The notes: generated by a model from the sequence alone, not told the origin. Shown: positions 1 through 12,356, counted from the first letter of the stretch. The stretch is 64,000 nucleotides of DNA from Trileptium ribeirensis (GCA_030248225.1 JASANE010017517.1:1-64000); one strand, 5' to 3'. Translations and numbers: made by a program.

Positions 1-39
1 TGGATAAACTAACAAAATGATTCCCCTGCGAGCAATAGA

Positions 40-760
40 GTTTGGACATACAAATAACTAGGAATCAGTTAAGTAGGTTAAGTATTTCTACTCCGGTGGA
101 GTTCGTGAAAGTTGGGGATGGCCCCAGAGTCGTTCGTTGCTTCGGCATTGTTCTGCTCGCGACTTCAACCATAGTGTTCCTCGTTTTCGAGTGAGGATTA
201 GTTAAGAACGCCAATAGTTAGTTTAAGACAAAAGACTTAAGACGAACCAAATACGCACTTTCACGACCGGTATATAGCGTTTCCGCACAATGCCGCAAGT
301 TATCGCGGTAGTGCGGATATAAAATTTGTGTATAGTACGCTCGTGAACCGTAGGTTCGAAGCAATCCCCGAGCTACACTACAATAATTGCAGAGGTATAA
401 AGCAAATAAGTAGATTAATTATTTTAATCCGGCTGAGCTCGTGGAAATTGGGGCGCCTGGCGCGTTACTTCGGCAATGGTGTGCATGCGAGTTCAACTGT
501 AGTTCGCCTCATTTTCGAGGCCAAACTAGTTAAGTATCTAAGTTATTAGTTTAAGATGAAACACGTAGGACGAACCAAGCGAATGATTTTTGTCTACTCG
601 TATGTAGCGTTTCCGAACAGGGTCGCCAATTATTGCGGTAGTGCGAACATCCTTCTTTGCGAAGATATAAAATTTGTATCTAGTACGCCCGTTAACGGTA
701 GATCTGAAGCAATCCCCGAGTTTCTCCAGAAGAATTCCATAGGGATAAAACGAATAGAAG
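40..760. repeat. Tandem repeat, about 2 copies of a ~345-bp unit
   Basis: Two diverged copies of the same ~345-bp sequence lie head to tail. The pairs gcggtagtgcg, aaaatttgt...agtacgc and gcaatccccgag recur 339 to 349 bp apart (for example 361 and 710), as do ttaagacgaacc and the cattttcgag/cgttttcgag block. Short open frames here (328-549, 556-771) are shifted relative to each other and come from the repeat. No protein family is recognisable. Confidence 0.75.
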
Positions 761-799
761 CATTTCGTTGAAACGTAATACTTTTCGGAAACTCGCAAG

Positions 800-1650
800 T
801 TTAGAAAACGCTAGTCCTCATCATTCTTCTATCGGGACCTTCTAGAAAACTAGGACATGAGCGCTATGCATCTGTGTGCCGTACTGGTTCACGAGTGTAA
901 CCATCAAAACGGCGAAACATAACATGTTTACTAATCATCATTGAGCTGAGTCTGAGCAATGAATATATGTATTTATGTACGTATATATCAACATTCTTAC
1001 TCTCGTTTGCATTTGTGTCGAGCGTAGATGATGTTGCTGAACGGAAGTTCAGCGGCGTCCCTCGCTCAAAATAATTATCAGTGGACGCCAAATCCACCTT
1101 ACTTTTGACCGTCATTTCAGGTCGGTAACTACATCTTCGTTTTATCTATTGATCCATATTGAACTTTTGCTGTGTTGGCACGCTTAGCCAGTCACACTAG
1201 GTATTTTAAGATGAACTGGCCATCGGATAAGTTAAGCCGAGTTGAAATAAATCATCCGCGGAGCACCAAATGCCGACCAAAAGGTGGTGAAACTTCGTTA
1301 CCTGGAAATGTTACTGTCGCCTTCCCGCGACATTCGTTAAAATTTCTCAGGGACACACATTGTATACATACCTAACGTCATGCATTACTAACTAATTGCC
1401 TGGAAACAGTCTATTAATGGTTCACTGTTATGTCTGGTTATTCGAATGAGTTGCACCTTTTTAGAGGTGCACCTATGTCGACACTAAGCTTCGGTCGGAC
1501 CACTTCGTAAAATGAGACAAAAAAATCGCCATAACTGAAAAACCTATATTGATGACTTAAGTGGATTTTGAATTAGACCATCGATATATAAATAAGTGTA
1601 TCTCTACGTACGTTTTTACCGTTTAAAAGTGTTATTATTATTATTATTGA
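800..1650. other. Unassigned sequence
   Basis: I see no gene, splice-bounded coding segment or clear repeat here. A short (TTA)n microsatellite lies at about 1632-1649, just before the hAT element. Earlier SMG1 exons could in principle lie here, but I found no matching peptide. Confidence 0.4.
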
Positions 1651-3292
1651 TGTGCTACCAGGGAGTAATTGGATTTTTAATTCCGGCGAAAATTGTGCTC
1701 CGGTTGCGGTTCCGGCAAAGGGCAAAAACCATACCGGAACCGGAATTCCGGTTAAAAAATTTTGCTTGAAATTCTCCACATTTTTGCTACATCTCTGATC
1801 CAAACATATGTAATATATATTATACAATACAACTAAGCAAAAAAAAAAGATTAACTAAACAATTTGCCTTGTGAAACGGAAGTAGGGCACATAATTTCAG
1901 TAGGAATTTTTGATAATAGCCTGCAGGAGTTTGGTAACAAATCAAACCCAGGTCGATGCTTGTAGCAGCTATTTTACACATTCAGAAGTTTCCGGGTTAT
2001 GCGCGACTAAAGTTAAATGACCCCGGCAACCATTCTATTTTGTATCTTTGGATAAAATTTATTACGGAACGCTTTTTGGTCAATTGAAATTCGACGTAGA
2101 GGTGTTCACGAACACAGCGCTCGCGATTGAAATCTAATCATTTTGTGTTCGCGAAAATTTAAGTAAAATTTCCCAAATGTTTGAGAACGAAAATTTGTCG
2201 ATTTGATTGTGACGTCACTTTGCATTAAATTTGTTCGCGAACACTGTATATCCAAATTTAAATGATGATACATTATAGAACCGAATATAATGCATATTAT
2301 GCAAACTCAAATCACCAAAAATCTTTTCGAACACAAGGCCTAATTTCTGACACTTGATTTGATTTTGACAATTTTCGGTTAGCGAAAAACCGAATGAAAT
2401 TAAGCCTGTTTTCCGTAACAGGGGTTTGCGATTCGATATCGGTAATGACAGAACAGGATGGTTGGCGGAGTCATCTTAAGTTCACTCACGCATTATGTTC
2501 GAATTAAACCGGTTCAACTGGGTAACAAAGTATGATTTACGTAGAAGCACTTAGCGTGTGCTTGGCTAACAAATTGCGTCAAGCACCAGCCAGTGCGCTT
2601 GTAAACTTTGTAAATCAGGCTAAATCAAAGTAAAGTAACGTTATCTGCAACGCAGCCAGAAACTGCTTTCTTGGCAATGAACTGTATTTATTGAAACTGT
2701 GCGAGCAGCATCACAGTTTGTCTCATTTATAGCATTTTGGTTACAAAGTTATCATGTTTATCTAACTGACGGGTACTTTTTGTCCAACGCTAGCCTAAAT
2801 AGTGTCTCTTACCACTGATCAGAAAATTACTTTCTATATATTAATTTCTCATAGAATCATATAATCCAATAATTCCAATTTTCTTACAGAACAACATGTA
2901 ACAAACGTATGTGTAGTAAAGGTAGGCACCTGGGGACAGAGCGAAAATGTTTATTCTACGCTACATGCGTTGTATACACATTCAGTTTGACGCAGTATAC
3001 GCAAGGGTCTATAGTGGAAGGCATTTTTGCTCTCGGTGTCCAAAAACCGATATATTGATCGATAAATAAACATTACTAACTTCCCCAGTCTCTTTAAAGT
3101 TTCAGAAAGGCAATAATGCCATCGCAATACATTAATTTTAATATAAAAGTTATTTTAAATACATTTTAGAGCCACTATTTCTTCCTTCATCTGTTTTACT
3201 ATATATAAATTTCGAAGACCAGGTTCCGGATACAGTTTAAATGAACGGTTCTGGTTGCTGGTTCTGGTTATGGTAAATTTCGGGTGTGCTAC
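1651..3292 (+). mobile_element. hAT-type non-autonomous DNA transposon with 8-bp target duplication
   Basis: The element starts with CAGGGAGTAA at 1659 and is flanked by the exact 8-mer TGTGCTAC at 1651-1658 and 3285-3292. An 8-bp duplication and a CAGGG start are typical of the hAT superfamily. Both ends carry repeated CCGGAACCGG-like palindromic motifs. The interior aligns end to end with 56647-57803 in reverse orientation and partly with 54909-55618, which shows it is a family. It has no transposase frame. The Harbinger-like MITE at 2000-2492 sits inside it, so this copy is the older of the two insertions. Confidence 0.85.
2000..2492. mobile_element. PIF/Harbinger-like MITE (copy 1), nested in the hAT element
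   Basis: The inverted ends read TGCGCGACTAAAGTTAAATGACC and, at the other end, the reverse complement of TGCGTGAGTGAACTTAAGATG. They are flanked by a 3-bp duplication TTA at 1997-1999 and 2493-2495, typical of PIF/Harbinger elements. The interior carries several gttcgcgaaca palindromes. The related hAT copy at 54909-55618 lacks this insertion at the matching place (about 55261), which gives an empty site. Other copies lie at 20823-21266 and 40893-41336. Confidence 0.85.
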
Positions 3293-3359
3293 CTATGTTT
3301 TGTACCCTTATTATATCCTATGCCATATTATATAACAGTATCGTATACCGTTACCAAGT

Positions 3360-6250
3360 GCTTCAAAGTAGCATAGGATGAGCAAACTCGAACTAGCTTT
3401 AGTTCTCCGTCTTCCTTTTTGCGTACTCTGATCCCGAGTATCTGCTGATTGACTGTAGCTCTGTGAGCGTTAGATTAAGAGGGCGAGGACCTCGATCTTC
3501 ATGTCCGAACCCGAACCATAGTTAAACCGTGCGCAGACATACTATATGGATAAACCGCTATAATATTACCTTGTTCGTTGTCATATTCCCTTTTTCGGTA
3601 ACCTGAGGGTACATCTGTACTCATATATAAGTTTATATGTATGTATCGATGTATATATATATATATATACGATTTGCTTGTCAATAAATCATGATCACAA
3701 AATTCTAGTTTGTCACTGTGTTTTGATGTCCGCTATAGCGATACTTATTGAAGGGGCTTGAAATCGTCGTGCCAGATCAACCACCCGCGTTCATGCCTGA
3801 CGTCAACGATGCCGCAAGCTTTAGCGTGGCTCGCTGATTTCACTAGTGTGCCGGTACGACTCATGCGACGCGTGATTTTGCTCTGTCACTCCACGCCGCC
3901 TCGCGAGCAGCAGACCATGAGTCCAAAGTTGAACTGAACAGTTCGATCCGATGTAAAACGTGTACGGATTGTCGGACCGTAGTGGGGGCTACTGGCCAAA
4001 ATAAATTAAACTAACCGATCGTCGCCTTGACACACTTCCAGGTGAAACGATGAACGGAAATAATAGTGGTATGGTCTCTTTGGCCTGTGAGCAGGTGACG
4101 GAGCCAACCTCTCTGGAGACTTGAAAGGTAGTACCAGCTAGACTACGTGTGCAACATGTCCGGCAGGATCAGGACACATACTGCGAAGCGCTCCTGCGGC
4201 GTGCTAAGCTCCGCAGCTAGTTAGGATCGACCCATAGAGAACAATTAAGTCCATTAGGTCCTTTGTCCGTAGGATCCATAGTTATCGTCGTGTTGGCCCT
4301 TGTTTTAATCGTAGTATTTAATATTACCAATATTGTATACGTTATTGTACCATTTGCTATAACTCCATACCCAATAGTACGATTCAATGTTATCAAAGTG
4401 TACCTGTATACCTGTGTATAACCATAACACGAGTTATTATCGTGATTGTATGAGCTGTCCTTGTATATATCTTATCCATCGTTGCAATTGTATGAACCAC
4501 TAGTCGATTAAGTTTGCAATTACCGATTGTATATACCATACAATTTGTATCGTCCTAGCCTTATTCCATTTGTACCTTTATTATATTATCTTTTCGTAGT
4601 TGTATAACTATTGGTATTTGTATCGACCATGCGAAACTTGCATGACCCTTTTGCTGGTATCTACTTATATCAATAAGTTGTTGAATAACCAATGCGTTGC
4701 TGGTCGGCCGGCTTTGGTGGGGTACTTCGTGGTACGTCACTGGCCCCTACCCACCACTCTTATTCGTCTTATAACCTTATTGATTACGAAAATGTATTGT
4801 GAATGTCATTCTATGTACATATATATATAGCCGTCTAGTTTGGCGAGGCATCTCGACACGCTAATTGTACTTAAATTGTCCGATTTACTAACCCGCCTCG
4901 CTTAGGAAAATATGGCACTACAACAGATACCAAAATTTAGCACTTTAGGGCACCCGTCTGAACCGCCCATACCCCTGAAAAATGTCCCGAGTTGTGTCTG
5001 CACGCCGTGCAAGTACTCTGAAAATTACTAATACAGAAGTTAAAATATCCCTTACTAGTGTTAATTTTCACTGTGGAGGCTGGAAAACGCAGTACAAAAG
5101 TTAAAATGTAATTTTATCAGTGTTAACTTTCATTGTGGACACTGGAGAACTTTAACATAGAAGAAGAGTTTTAAAATAATTTCGAACCCTCGGAGTTGAG
5201 GTCATCACTGTTCCAGCCCATAACTCCAAAACTATTGAGAAATTGTTGAAGAGGGTATATTTTTCGATCTTTCTAATGACACCGGTCCCATGCTAATCCG
5301 ACCAGGATCCACGGACTTATTCAGTGATAATTGGGAATACGCTCGAAACATGGGTATTTGGTAAGTTTATTAATATATTTATTGAGTAAATATTGTATAA
5401 TTAAATTATAGGGATTATTTATATTTATATATTAAGTAATTATTAAATAATAAAATAATACAAGTTTATGCCTATCTACAGGAATATACATTTGTCTAGC
5501 CAATTATTTAATAATAAAATAAATTAGCCTATGGTTAGTATTAATAATTTATGTTTATATATTGATTAAATTAAAGTTTAATAATGTTCAAATTAATAAT
5601 TTAATGATAATTATTACATAAATTAGAATTAATTTTTTGGGGGGTGTAGAGTGTGGGTTCTGGGGATCTGGGAATGACAGATCAAGGGATTAAGCTGTCT
5701 GGAATTTTTCGGCAAATCCTCTCGGAAATCGCCCATTTTGCTGACTAAGGTCTGGGACCCTGGATAGGGTGTCAAAAATCGGGTCACACCAGACTCGCTT
5801 ATATTAATATTAACGAGCGTTTTAATTTCATTTTTCATTCTGAGGCCAAAGGAATTCTCTTTGGATTAGGACTTCCTCTGGTGTATGGTATCAGTCCCAA
5901 TTAAAAATTTTATTGATTAAATTAAGAAAAGACCTAAATCCCGGTTGAGCTTAAATTGTCTTCGACTCGGGACTAAATTAACGGATTCAGTCTAAACTCC
6001 ATGCCCGTGCTTCTTTTTTGATTGTAACCCCGATCTTTTTAGCTTGTCCCGTAGGCCCGGAATCCTGAGCAGTTGATATATGATTTAGTCATCCAGCTAG
6101 AGGCATTTTGAATTTTCCTCAGGCATGAGTTAGGGCACAACCTAATCGCGGCACTCGCGAAGAATAATTTTACATGATTCCCTGAATCGAGTTAGGAACT
6201 AGGAAATTGAAATCCAACCGAGCTTAAATACAGAGTTTTCATATGAAAAC
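3360..6250 (+). repeat. Segments of the large non-coding repeat family (junction of one unit end and the next unit start)
   Basis: The stretch shows, in order, blocks that also occur in the ~7-kb units at 24.5-31.5 kb and 53.7-60.7 kb. They are the gatgagcaa block (3377), the 'ttagcgtgactcgctgattcac' type block (about 3820), the conserved 3' segment starting tatggtctcttt (4069-4307), the AT-rich 'ataccattgta' stretch (4340-4830), the 'ccataactcc ... ggatccacgg' block (5217-5320) and the 'agcttgtcccgtaggc' block (6040-6230). The order is 3' end followed by 5' part, unlike the other units, so two units may abut here. No coding capacity is visible. Confidence 0.6.
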
Positions 6251-6591
6251 TTTTAAACCGATCACGCACTGATTCTTGCTAACATTTTGATTTTGAGAAT
6301 GATTACTATGTTGCACTCACGATTTATGCATCTATTTTGCTAGACTCATATGTTTACGAACTCCTATATTGAAAATTTGTTGTTAGAAACGTAGTCAGGT
6401 AAACGCTCTTCGTGCAAAATTCCCTCCAGGAATTTTTGGTAAAATTTAGTTAAACTATACAGACGTATTGGATCTCCCAAATACAACCCTAAACGTTGAA
6501 CAAATTCAATCGGGTTCATGAGCCCGTTGACTCGAAAGTGGACGCCCCCACCTATAGCTATAATCACAGGTTAAAATTTTCTCCAGGAATT

Positions 6592-7005
6592 GTGAACTGG
6601 GCTCTCCAAATTGGGGTGGGGGGCCTGGCATTTTTCGCTTCTTCCTGGTTCAAAAGAGGTGTCCCCCGGTTCATGCCCCCTGGCAAAATTTTGGGGTACC
6701 CGGTTCACCTCCTCTTGGAATTTTTTTTACTTTCCAATCGGTCTAAAGTACAAAAATTTGGTCAAAATTTGTACCAAAATTCCGTTCTGAAGCCAAAAAT
6801 TTCGCAAATTTTGCCAAAACTTGTTTCAAAATCACTTTTTCTCTACATCAAAAGCGTTTTTGCAGTGTTTCTGACACCATTTTTAACCGTTTTTCTCTTG
6901 GCAAAATGCCCCCTGGCAAAATCGGGCGCCCTCCGGTTCAGAACCAGAGGGCCCCTCGTTCATGCCCCCTGACAAAATTTTCAGCGAATGGAGAGCCCCG
7001 GTGAA
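6592..7005. mobile_element. MITE with CTGGGCTCTCC ends and 5-bp target duplication (copy 1)
   Basis: The element spans 6597-7000 with ends CTGGGCTCTCCA and TGGAGAGCCCCG, flanked by GTGAA at 6592-6596 and 7001-7005. The interior alternates 'cccctggttc' and 'ggcaaaattttg' motifs. Copies at 10613-11000 (opposite orientation) and 47938-48318 share ends and interior. The 158-codon open frame at 6496-6972 overlaps it and is not a gene. Confidence 0.85.
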
Positions 7006-7275
7006 TATGGTATTTTTGCTATAATTACAGTAAGTTATATTTTTATAAATGTTGTGGAGCTTTTCTTAGACCACAGACACTTACCATTAGACAAGTCTTC
7101 TAAGATATTTTTACGCATGTTTACGACAATTGATTGAGCTGCTCAAAATTTAGCTTCGTTGTCCCTATTCGGTATTCCATGATATTGTTAAAAGCAACAC
7201 CAGATAAACTATATATGAGCTTTAGTTGCCTATTCAGGTATAGTCGTCTCTTTAGCACTTGATAATCTATTACAG

Positions 7276-7408
7276 TCAGAGCGTGATAATAATTTGGTGG
7301 AAATGCAGGCTGTTCTTCGTTTGCTGAAATTGTTGCTGGATCACTCTCATCGTCTTCAGCGCGTCCTGGGTGAGCGTTTGATGCAAACACGTATTTCGCC
7401 TTGGACAA
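7276..7408 (+). CDS. SMG1: SMG1 exon (end of FAT region, before the HEAT repeat)
   Basis: This exon encodes 44 residues plus one base, including VLRLLKLLLDHSHRLQ and ending in SPWT. It matches the helical segment just before the conserved IIPQL motif of SMG1, the kinase that phosphorylates UPF1 in nonsense-mediated decay. The acceptor is ctattacag before 7276 and the donor is gtaagt at 7409. Entry phase is 0 and exit phase is 1. The leftover A joins AA of the exon at 11096 to make a lysine and gives SPWTKIIPQL, which mirrors the human arrangement. The antisense open frame 7121-7513 is a shadow of this exon. The following intron is 3687 bp. No upstream SMG1 exon was recognised before it in the window. 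Confidence 0.85.
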
Positions 7409-7769
7409 GTAAGTGGCTATTTCAGTGGACAAGTAATGGGTCGATTCAACCCACCACATGCATTTGTCGACCGTCACTTGAACACAAATTTGTTTAATAG
7501 TATTTTTATCCATTTTTCAAGTTTAAACTCTGCAATATTTATGGAACAGATGTAGAACACAGCAATAAACTAATTCGATCAGCTTTCGAACAGAAGTATA
7601 AATCTGTCGAAGGCCCGAACGAATGCTGTGAAACAAGTACCCAATGAACATCGTCGTTATTTCCGTGCCATATAAATATTGTATCATATACGGCATTCCT
7701 TGGAGATGATTTTCGTGCTTCCCCGCTACTTTCATTGTCAGCAGAAGCATGAATAACAACTTGCTTATC

Positions 7770-8640
7770 TTATCTGAATAGCTTGTCTTATCGCCAAGGT
7801 GGTGAATTCTGAGTGTTGAATATGTGTTTTAGAGAGACATGCATAGCAATATTGATCATTAAAATACAAAATGAGAAACCGAATATCAGCCACGTTGAAG
7901 GAATAGTTGAGACGATATACCGATTATAGTGTTTGCAATATTTTCAAGCACATAGAGGATGAATTGCTCTACAAAGTGAGACCAAACTCACATACATACA
8001 TAGCTCAAGTGGTTGCGGAGATATTGCCATTTTCGTTTATTTTTCGTCCCATGGGCCCATTGAAAATCCCGTTTAGCCCTACCCTGCAATAAAATAATAA
8101 CAATAGCAGCACACCATTTTCAACTGTATACAGGATGAATTTCTCTACAGAATGAGACCAAACATACCTATATAGTTCGAGGGATTGCGGATATGCTACA
8201 TTTTCGTGTGTTTTGGGCTGAATTGGCCCGCTTTAAAACTCGCTTTGACCGAAATTTTACATCCTATCGTCACAAAGCATTATATGTCCAGTCGTATAGA
8301 GGCTTATTTGCTCTACAGAATGAGCCCAATTTCATTTATATCTACAATGTTCTCGAGCTATAATAGGTAATGTGATTTTTTCGGCCTTTTTGGTACCCGA
8401 TCCGAGGCCTTTCACCAGTTTTTGGGGGGAATGAGACGTCAGAATCGCTCTTCGAGCCTACCTAAAGAGTACACATAGAGATTTCATACTTTCAAATGAC
8501 ATATCCATCCAGCCACAGTTGAGTTATGCGTGTTACCTTAAAAAGCAATAACGAACATTGTCAAATTTCAGCGCTGTCTCTGCTACTAAGAATTCGTCAC
8601 TTTGCTCGTTTCACTCACTCAGAATTTAATTAAGATATAT
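7770..8640 (+). repeat. Dispersed repeat with ~185-bp internal units (copy 1)
   Basis: The sequence from 'agcttgtcttatcgcc' to 'actcagaatttaat' aligns with 13540-14180. Internally, 'ctctacaaagtgagaccaaa', 'ctctacagaatgagacc' and 'ctctacagaatgagccc' recur about 180-190 bp apart (about 7968, 8143, 8309), so the core is a degenerate tandem repeat. No coding potential is seen. It lies in the same orientation as its second copy, in a different SMG1 intron. Confidence 0.65.
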
Positions 8641-8770
8641 TTTAGACTGATGCATTTGTTTAATGAGTCAAATTAGCTAAAAAGCAATAACGAACATTGT
8701 CAAATTTCAGCGCTGTCTCGGCTAGTAAGAAATCGTCACTTTGCTCGTTTCAATCACTCAGAATTTAATA
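8547..8770 (+). repeat. Local duplication, two copies of a ~95-bp block
   Basis: The block starting 'aaaaagcaataacgaacatt' and ending 'actcagaatttaat' occurs at about 8548 and again at about 8679 with only a few differences. The copies are about 131 bp apart. Confidence 0.85.
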
Positions 8771-9059
8771 TATTTCAGAAGATGCGTTAGTTAAATGAGT
8801 TTCACAAATGTTGAGTTTAGTCGTACTTGCGTTGGAAAAATCACGCATTTTCATCAGAGCGATATGTATTTTTTGTTTTTAACAAAATCGTACATATTAC
8901 GCATTGAGCAAAATGAAAAAAGCCTAAGTAGACCATTATTAAATTTTCGGCGCGCAATGATCTTGTTGCAAACGTTTAATACAGTATTACAACCAGAATT
9001 AAGCTTTCGACTTCAAGTTTGACCGTTTTCGTTTAAATGATAATCGATCTTTTGCGATT

Positions 9060-9230
9060 AATCTAAAGAGCGTTCATAGTCTGATATTAACGAATCTCAC
9101 GTAAATGGAAATTGCTAATTGCATAATTTAGTCGATTTTACGTTCTATAGTCCGACATTAACGAAGTTTACGTAAACGAAAATTGTTAATTGCACAATTT
9201 AATCTATTTTACTTTCCCTAAAATCTGATT
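9060..9230 (+). repeat. Two copies of a ~75-bp unit
   Basis: The pattern 'cattaacgaa..tcacgtaaa.g.aaattg.taattgca.aattta.tc.attttac' occurs twice in tandem. Nothing else is seen between 8780 and 9400. Confidence 0.6.
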
Positions 9231-9410
9231 GTAATAGTACTATGGAAAGTTTGTATTATTTTACTTTACTATAATTTCCCTTTTAAATGTGTCTGTATCT
9301 AGCCGGCAACGGCAACAGTCATTACCTATGAGTGTTGTAGTTTAATTTCATGTGAATACATCAGCTACACTTCCAAAACTGGCTGCAATTCGCTTACTTG
9401 TCACTTGAGT

Positions 9411-10560
9411 TAGAGTTGCAACTTTTCAAAATTAATACCCGGACTCGGACCCGGAATTTTTGAAAACCAATACCCAGACCCGGACTACGCAGACAATTTG
9501 ATAAATATACATTCATATATATATAATGTTGTATTTATACATATCCATGTTATATATAACAATATGGTTAGTAATATATGTAACTCGAAATGGCTCGTAG
9601 TCCATAGCGATTGCCTTCCATTTCACAGATTGCCTTAACGAGATTGGCGCTTTGATACGGTGTCAACAGAAACATTTGAATTCAACACGTAACCAAAATG
9701 TGCTCTGTCTTGTATTGTTTAGGTATAAATGTTTGACGTTTAGCGCACCTTCTACTAGTTCTATATCTTACACTAGTTTTACTTTTGTGATACAGTAGCT
9801 TGATTGGCTTTTAACTAAGATCAAACGTAACCCATAAAATTAATGCTACGAATTTTCCCCCTCCAGTTTTAAATTATTAATAAAGCTGGTCTATTATATT
9901 ATAGTAATTTAACATTAAGTGCAAGTTGTTTAACTTGAATGCCCTGTAATAATAATAACTAGAAAAGTTTTCTCGTCAACATGGTAAAATTGTGTCACCT
10001 TTTACGTATGTACAGTTTAACTAACTTTGTATGTGGCACATATTGAAAGTTACGGCTACAGTGGTACACTGTCTGCGTCTTTAATGCACGATAACATCGT
10101 TTGAGCAGCGAGCGAGCATAACATGAAAATTAATTTTTTTGACCAGACTCTCAGCTTGAATGGGGGATCATTAGAGTTAGTAGCAGCTATTTTCGGCGAT
10201 TATTACATTTTCAACATAACCATCCTATATCTGAACACCATTTAATTTCGCATTATAATTAGTCATCAGATGGTGCTTTTTGGCGAGCATGACTATTGCT
10301 GAACATAATATGTCAGTGGATATTAAATTGAGCGAACTAGGGCCAGAGGGTTTTGAATTAAAATCCGCCTTTAAATCGGCATCGCAGGCAAACAGTCCTG
10401 GTATTTTTAGCAGTATGTGGACGCGGATCCGGAGCCGGACCTAGCAAAACTGAATAGTCGGACCCTTGCCCGGAATTTTTGAAAATGAATACCCGGACCC
10501 AGAATTTTTCACCAGAAATATCCGGAATAACTGGAATACCCGGACCCGGATGCGACTCTA
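9411..10560. mobile_element. hAT-like non-autonomous element with TAGAGT ends
   Basis: The left end TAGAGTTGCAACTT at 9411 is mirrored by the right end at 10560, whose reverse complement reads TAGAGTCGCATCC. Both ends carry cccggacccgga-type palindromic motifs just inside. The flanking 8-mers ACTTGAGT and AGTTGGGC agree at only five positions, so the target duplication is decayed. TAGRGTTGCAAC-like ends are known in hAT elements. There is no transposase frame; the interior is AT-rich and unremarkable. Confidence 0.65.
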
Positions 10561-10612
10561 AGTTGGGCCACGTTTTGCTGGATTTATTTGGAGATTCTTA
10601 ATGTTCGGTCGA

Positions 10613-11000
10613 CTGGGCTCTCCATTCGTTGAAAATTTCGCCAGGACCATGAACTGGGGCCCCCTGGTTCCGAACCGGGGGGTAGCATTTTGCCAAGAGA
10701 AAAAACAGCTAAAATCCCGTCAGAAACACTTTAATATGCTTTTAATGGAGAGAAAAAGCTATTTTGAAGAACTTCAAGCCATAATTTTTCTGCAAATTTT
10801 TATCAAATTTTACTTTGGAGGTGTTTTTACCGAATGCGAACATAAAAGTATATTTAGAGGCGATGAACCGGGGAAGCCCAAAATTTTTCGAGGAGGTATG
10901 AATTGGTGGTCCCTGATTCCGAACCGGGAGGCACTCGGTTTTTACCACGGGGCACTTGAAAATGCCAGGGGCGAACATTCCACTAATTTGGAGACCCCAG
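10613..11000. mobile_element. MITE with CTGGGCTCTCC ends (copy 2, reverse orientation)
   Basis: The ends are CTGGGCTCTCC at 10613 and GGAGACCCCAG ending at 11000. The interior aligns with the reverse complement of 6597-7000. No target duplication remains (GTCGA and CATGC). It ends 95 bp before the SMG1 acceptor at 11096. Open frames at 10601-11095 (plus) and 10742-11029 (minus) derive from it. Confidence 0.8.
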
Positions 11001-11095
11001 CATGCGCGGCGACAAATTTTTACAACCACTTAATGCGATTTATACAAGTACGTGTAAATTGGTTGAGTCAGTCTTGTGCAATCTGCTTTTTTTAG

Positions 11096-11290
11096 AAATT
11101 ATACCACAATTATTGGCGCGTCTTACGCATAAAGATCCGTGGGTAAGGCGGCGAATTGTGCAGCTGTTGACTAAAATCGCACATGAATACCCATTTATGA
11201 TTGCATATCCAGCATTAGTTGGTTCACTAACCGATACTACACCGAACCATTTTCATGATGAAACTGCTGCTGCTGATTTATCTGGAGAAG
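11096..11290 (+). CDS. SMG1: SMG1 exon (HEAT repeat)
   Basis: The exon encodes IIPQLLARLTHKDPWVRRRI followed by VQLLTKIAHEYPFMIAYPAL and VGSLTD. This is the HEAT repeat of SMG1, close to the human [20 protein letters not shown] segment, and it is the clearest diagnostic match of the upstream part. A divergent acidic tail follows, as in other SMG1 proteins. The acceptor is a T-rich tract ending tttttttag at 11095. The donor is gtgtgt at 11291. Entry completes a codon with AA; exit phase is 1 with G left over, which joins AT of the next exon as aspartate. The intron after it is 940 bp. Confidence 0.93.
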
Positions 11291-11429
11291 GTGTGTTCAT
11301 ACGTTACAATGTATATTTTATACTCTTTGCTGTGTGGTGATTGTAAAAATCGTGCATTTAATGCAAATATGTGTTTGTTGGAAATTTTGACACAGAAATT
11401 GACAATATATTCTATCTGAAATCCAAAGT

Positions 11430-11830
11430 AGTGGGGGGCGAACTTGGGGGCTCTGGGGGTGCTAAAAATTCGGCTTCTCCCCAGGTCCAGTTGGGGACTC
11501 CAAGATGAACTGGGTGACTGAAAAGCGCGGAAATAGTATAAATACCTGATTTACAGTAAAAAATAATAATAATGCAGATTATAAAAATGAAACCTTATCG
11601 ACTGACATAATAATAATCGTAGTGTTTTTAGCACGGCAGGGCAAAAATTTAGAGATTTTTTTGTTTCATAACGAGAAACTGGCATATTTTTCATCGCAAA
11701 AAATATGGCTTATTTCTTGTCATGCGAAAAATACCGGGGGGGAGGGGCTGAGCTGGGGGAACTCAAAAAATACCTGGTGGACACCTGGAAGAGGTCGAAA
11801 TACCTAGGGGCTCCCCCTCCGTGGGAAACC
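11430..11830. repeat. G-rich dispersed repeat fragment
   Basis: The stretch has 'ggggctctgggggtgc', 'gaaaaataccgggggggagg' and 'aaactggcatatttttcatcgc' motifs that recur at 36905-37150 and, in part, near 21500-21600 ('aaaaatatgccaatttttccc'). Its ends are not clear. There is no coding potential. Confidence 0.4.
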
Positions 11831-12230
11831 CAAAATTTACTCATCGTGGGTTCAGCGTCGTAATTTTATGCATAAATATCTTTGGGCGGAATAATGGATT
11901 CAGCTATTCAGCTATTGGTCAGACAGTACCTGCCTTGATCCTGATATACGTTAATTTGGTATTTCGAATTGTTTAATCGGCTCAGTTAATGTCCAGCTGT
12001 TAAAACCCTAGAATTAGCGCGTTTAGGGTGTCCTCCTCACACATCCACTCCGACGAGCCCAGGTTTTATGATTTTTGGTTGATCAAAAACGTTCCTTAAG
12101 TGCATTTTTCTAAATGTGTGAAATATTGTGCTATTTTTTGAACATTCTACAAATTCTACAAAAACTGAATTTTCCTTAGCCTATCAATTTATTATTTACT
12201 TGATAAACGATATTAGTTTGTTATTTTTAG

Positions 12231-12356
12231 ATTTTATGCTGGACATCGAGGCCAAAACCTCTAAACTCGAATTATCGGAGGAAGGTTCATATAATTTGGT
12301 CAACATTGATAATGAGCCCAATAAAGTGTTCAAACGAGAATCATATTCTAAGAAAG
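12231..12356 (+). CDS. SMG1: SMG1 exon (variable linker between HEAT repeat and FRB-like domain)
   Basis: The exon encodes 42 residues including MLDIEAKTSKLELSEEGSYN and ending in RESYSKK. The sequence is acidic and low in similarity, as expected for the poorly conserved linker that follows the HEAT repeat in SMG1. The assignment rests on position, splice sites and phase: acceptor ttgttatttttag, donor gtaata at 12357, and phase 1 on both sides, matching the exons at 11096 and 14243 exactly. The intron after it is 1886 bp. A false exon is possible, but the phase fit on both sides makes it unlikely. Confidence 0.7.

Noticed and set aside
6496..6972. 158-codon plus-strand open frame
   Set aside because: Almost all of it is the MITE at 6597-7000, whose other copies do not keep the frame.
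7121..7513. 130-codon minus-strand open frame
   Set aside because: It is antisense to the SMG1 exon at 7276-7408 and shows no family motif.
10601..11095. 164-codon plus-strand open frame
   Set aside because: It is the translated MITE copy at 10613-11000 plus intron.
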